From positions 1-5,203 of the forward strand of contig JBMNOD010000125.1 of the NCBI GenBank assembly GCA_050942875.1: a DNA stretch of 5,203 nucleotides, in the 5' to 3' direction. This stretch comes from JAAZAI01 sp050942875. Lineage in GTDB: Bacteria > Verrucomicrobiota > Kiritimatiellia > RFP12 > UBA3636. Position numbers and translations under genes: made by a program. Below, in pieces: positions 3,961 to 5,203 of this stretch. The notes below the pieces were generated by a model. That model worked only from the letters and a program-made list of their open reading frames with translations. It made no database searches and was not told the DNA's origin. The stretch's first letter is position 1; every line of letters starts with the position of its first letter.

Positions 3961-5100
3961 CCGCATAAAACCATTCTTGTGGCGAAACGCATCACGGGCG
4001 CGTCCGGGCGCAACACGTTGAGCGGCATCTTGCGCTCTGTGGGCGAGGGCAGGCCTTGGCATTTGAGGCTGTCCGACATTTCCGATCGCCTTGCCGAGTT
4101 CCTGGCGACGGAGGAAGGAAGGAAGATCGACGGGATCATCCTTCGTTATCCAGAGGATCCGAAAATCCTTTCTGCAATTTCGGACGTCAAGATTCCGATT
4201 GTCTTCACGAACTACCGCCGGGAGCCGGAGCCGGGGCTGCCGACGCGGACGTTCATCACCCTCGACGACGCGGCCATCGGGCGCGCCGCCGCCGCCTGCT
4301 TCCGGGAGATCGGCGTGTTCGCCACGTTCGCTTTTGCGACGAACGTGCCGACGGAGCCTTGGTCGATTGCGCGGCGGGACGCCTTTTTCCAGGCGCTTCC
4401 GAAAAAGGACGCCGTTTTTCGGGAGCTCGTCATGCGAGAGCGAGACGACGTCGCCAAATTCTTGCGAAAGGCCCCCAAGCCGATTGCGGTGTTTGCATCG
4501 TGGGACATGGTCTCCATGTCCTTGGCGGAGCTTTGCCGCACGATCCGCCTTCGCATTCCGTCCCAGGTTGCGATTCTGGGCGTCGACAACGAGGAGCTGA
4601 TCTGCAACGGCGTCTCGCCGACGCTGTCGAGCATCGAGCCCAATCACAACGAGGTCGGCTACCGCGCCTGCGAGGAGCTTGACCGGTTGTTCCGCGGCCG
4701 ACCGGGTCGGCGCGTGGTGATTGCCGACGCCGTTCGCGCGATCCACCGCCGCGAATCGACGGCTGTCGTGCCGCCGGCCGAGCTTCTTGTGCTCCGCGCG
4801 AAAGAGTATATTCAGCAGAACGCCGGCAGGGCCGTCACGCCGACGGATGTCGTGCGGCATTTGGGCGTTTCGCGGTCGATTGCGTACTTGCGGTTCCAGG
4901 AACGCGAAGGGGAGCCGATCGGGGCGGCGATCACCCGTGCGCGCATCGAGCATGTCAAACGCCGCCTCAAGTCCTCGCGAAACACGCTTTCCGCCATTGC
5001 CGCCGAATGCGGCTTTCCCGGTTCCTCCGAGTTTTCGAACTATTTCAAGCGCGCGACCGGCCTTTCCCCCAGCGCGTGGCGTGGCAAGCGAAGCAAGTAA
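3919..5100 (+). CDS. XylR-like transcriptional regulator (LacI-type sensor plus AraC HTH)
   Basis: This is a one-component transcription factor with a periplasmic-binding-protein-like sensor and a C-terminal AraC/XylS DNA-binding domain, the arrangement of E. coli XylR (392 residues). With the start at 3919 it has 393 residues. The sensor spans about 16-285: it begins at the first beta strand KTILVAKRI and contains VDNEELICNG (222-231) and the SPTLSSIEP...VGYRA stretch (233-248), typical of LacI/XylR sensors. The AraC domain covers about 290-387, with helix-turn-helix elements near VVRHLGVSRSIAY (311-323) and LSAIAAECGFPGSSEFSNYFKRATGLSP (357-384). There is no N-terminal LacI HTH. The ligand is probably a sugar or sugar derivative but cannot be read from the sequence. 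Start choice is uncertain: ATGs at 3919, 3934 and 3949 lie in the tandem repeat. The third leaves 383 residues and only a short lead before the first strand, while the first sits on the predicted transcription start and would be nearly leaderless. It is transcribed away from the truncated secreted gene, which may once have been a target. Confidence 0.9.
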   Translation: MKDLLMKDLLMKDLPHKTILVAKRITGASGRNTLSGILRSVGEGRPWHLRLSDISDRLAEFLATEEGRKIDGIILRYPEDPKILSAISDVKIPIVFTNYRREPEPGLPTRTFITLDDAAIGRAAAACFREIGVFATFAFATNVPTEPWSIARRDAFFQALPKKDAVFRELVMRERDDVAKFLRKAPKPIAVFASWDMVSMSLAELCRTIRLRIPSQVAILGVDNEELICNGVSPTLSSIEPNHNEVGYRACEELDRLFRGRPGRRVVIADAVRAIHRRESTAVVPPAELLVLRAKEYIQQNAGRAVTPTDVVRHLGVSRSIAYLRFQEREGEPIGAAITRARIEHVKRRLKSSRNTLSAIAAECGFPGSSEFSNYFKRATGLSPSAWRGKRSK

Positions 5101-5203
5101 AACGTAAACGAGGGGAGTCGGGAACGAGTACGTGAACGGGAACGTGTACGGCCGGCACGGCTCTCACGATGGGCGAACCATCTGCCGGAACGCTGGAGCC
5201 CGC
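5101..5203. other. Non-coding tail with short repeats
   Basis: A 14-bp word, CGGGAACGNGTACG, occurs at 5119-5132 and 5137-5150 (18-bp period), within a run of ACG-rich words. GATGG at 5168-5172 pairs with CCATC at 5178-5182 around the loop GCGAA. No T-tract or gene start is seen before the window ends, so the end of the regulator transcript is not defined. Confidence 0.5.

Noticed and set aside
3904..4953. Long minus-strand open frame of 349 codons opposite the regulator
   Set aside because: Arg/Ala/Asp-rich shadow of the regulator gene, whose sensor and AraC motifs are unambiguous on the plus strand.

Overview
The window is high-GC bacterial chromosomal DNA with three intact genes, one truncated gene, and several stretches of repeat-rich intergenic DNA. 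The gene content suggests a member of the PVC group (Verrucomicrobiota, Kiritimatiellota, Lentisphaerota or Planctomycetota). The evidence is a XylR-type regulator with a LacI-like sensor and a C-terminal AraC domain but no N-terminal HTH, a secreted-protein start with the WTGxxGxxxWSxxxNW signature common in PVC surface proteins, and several families of short period-7 or dyad repeats between genes. This placement is inference; no rRNA or other phylogenetic marker is present.

Layout. Positions 1-553 hold no convincing gene. They contain several hairpins and a widely spaced inverted repeat. Positions 616-1104 (+) encode a zinc-ribbon protein of the FmdB family with a good ribosome binding site and a plausible extended -10 promoter. 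Positions 1105-1219 are a convergent intergenic region packed with dyads. Positions 1220-3217 (-) encode a complete superfamily 1A UvrD/Rep/PcrA-type DNA helicase of 665 residues. Positions 3214-3744 (-) carry the signal peptide and first conserved motif of a secreted protein. Its recognisable sequence stops at a heptamer repeat, and the rest of its open frame runs through repeat-like DNA up to the helicase start. Positions 3745-3918 are a divergent control region. Positions 3919-5100 (+) encode the XylR-like regulator, which starts in three perfect 15-bp repeats, each with its own in-frame ATG. Positions 5101-5203 are non-coding with short repeats.

The genes do not form a clear pathway. The helicase is a housekeeping DNA repair or replication enzyme. 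The zinc-ribbon protein has no established function. The regulator probably senses a sugar or related small ligand, but its target genes are not visible here apart from the divergent truncated gene. I found no convincing new defence, mobile or biosynthetic system. The most unusual items are the three-start-codon repeat placed on the predicted transcription start of the regulator, and the repeat families that sit at gene edges and at the point where the secreted gene breaks off.
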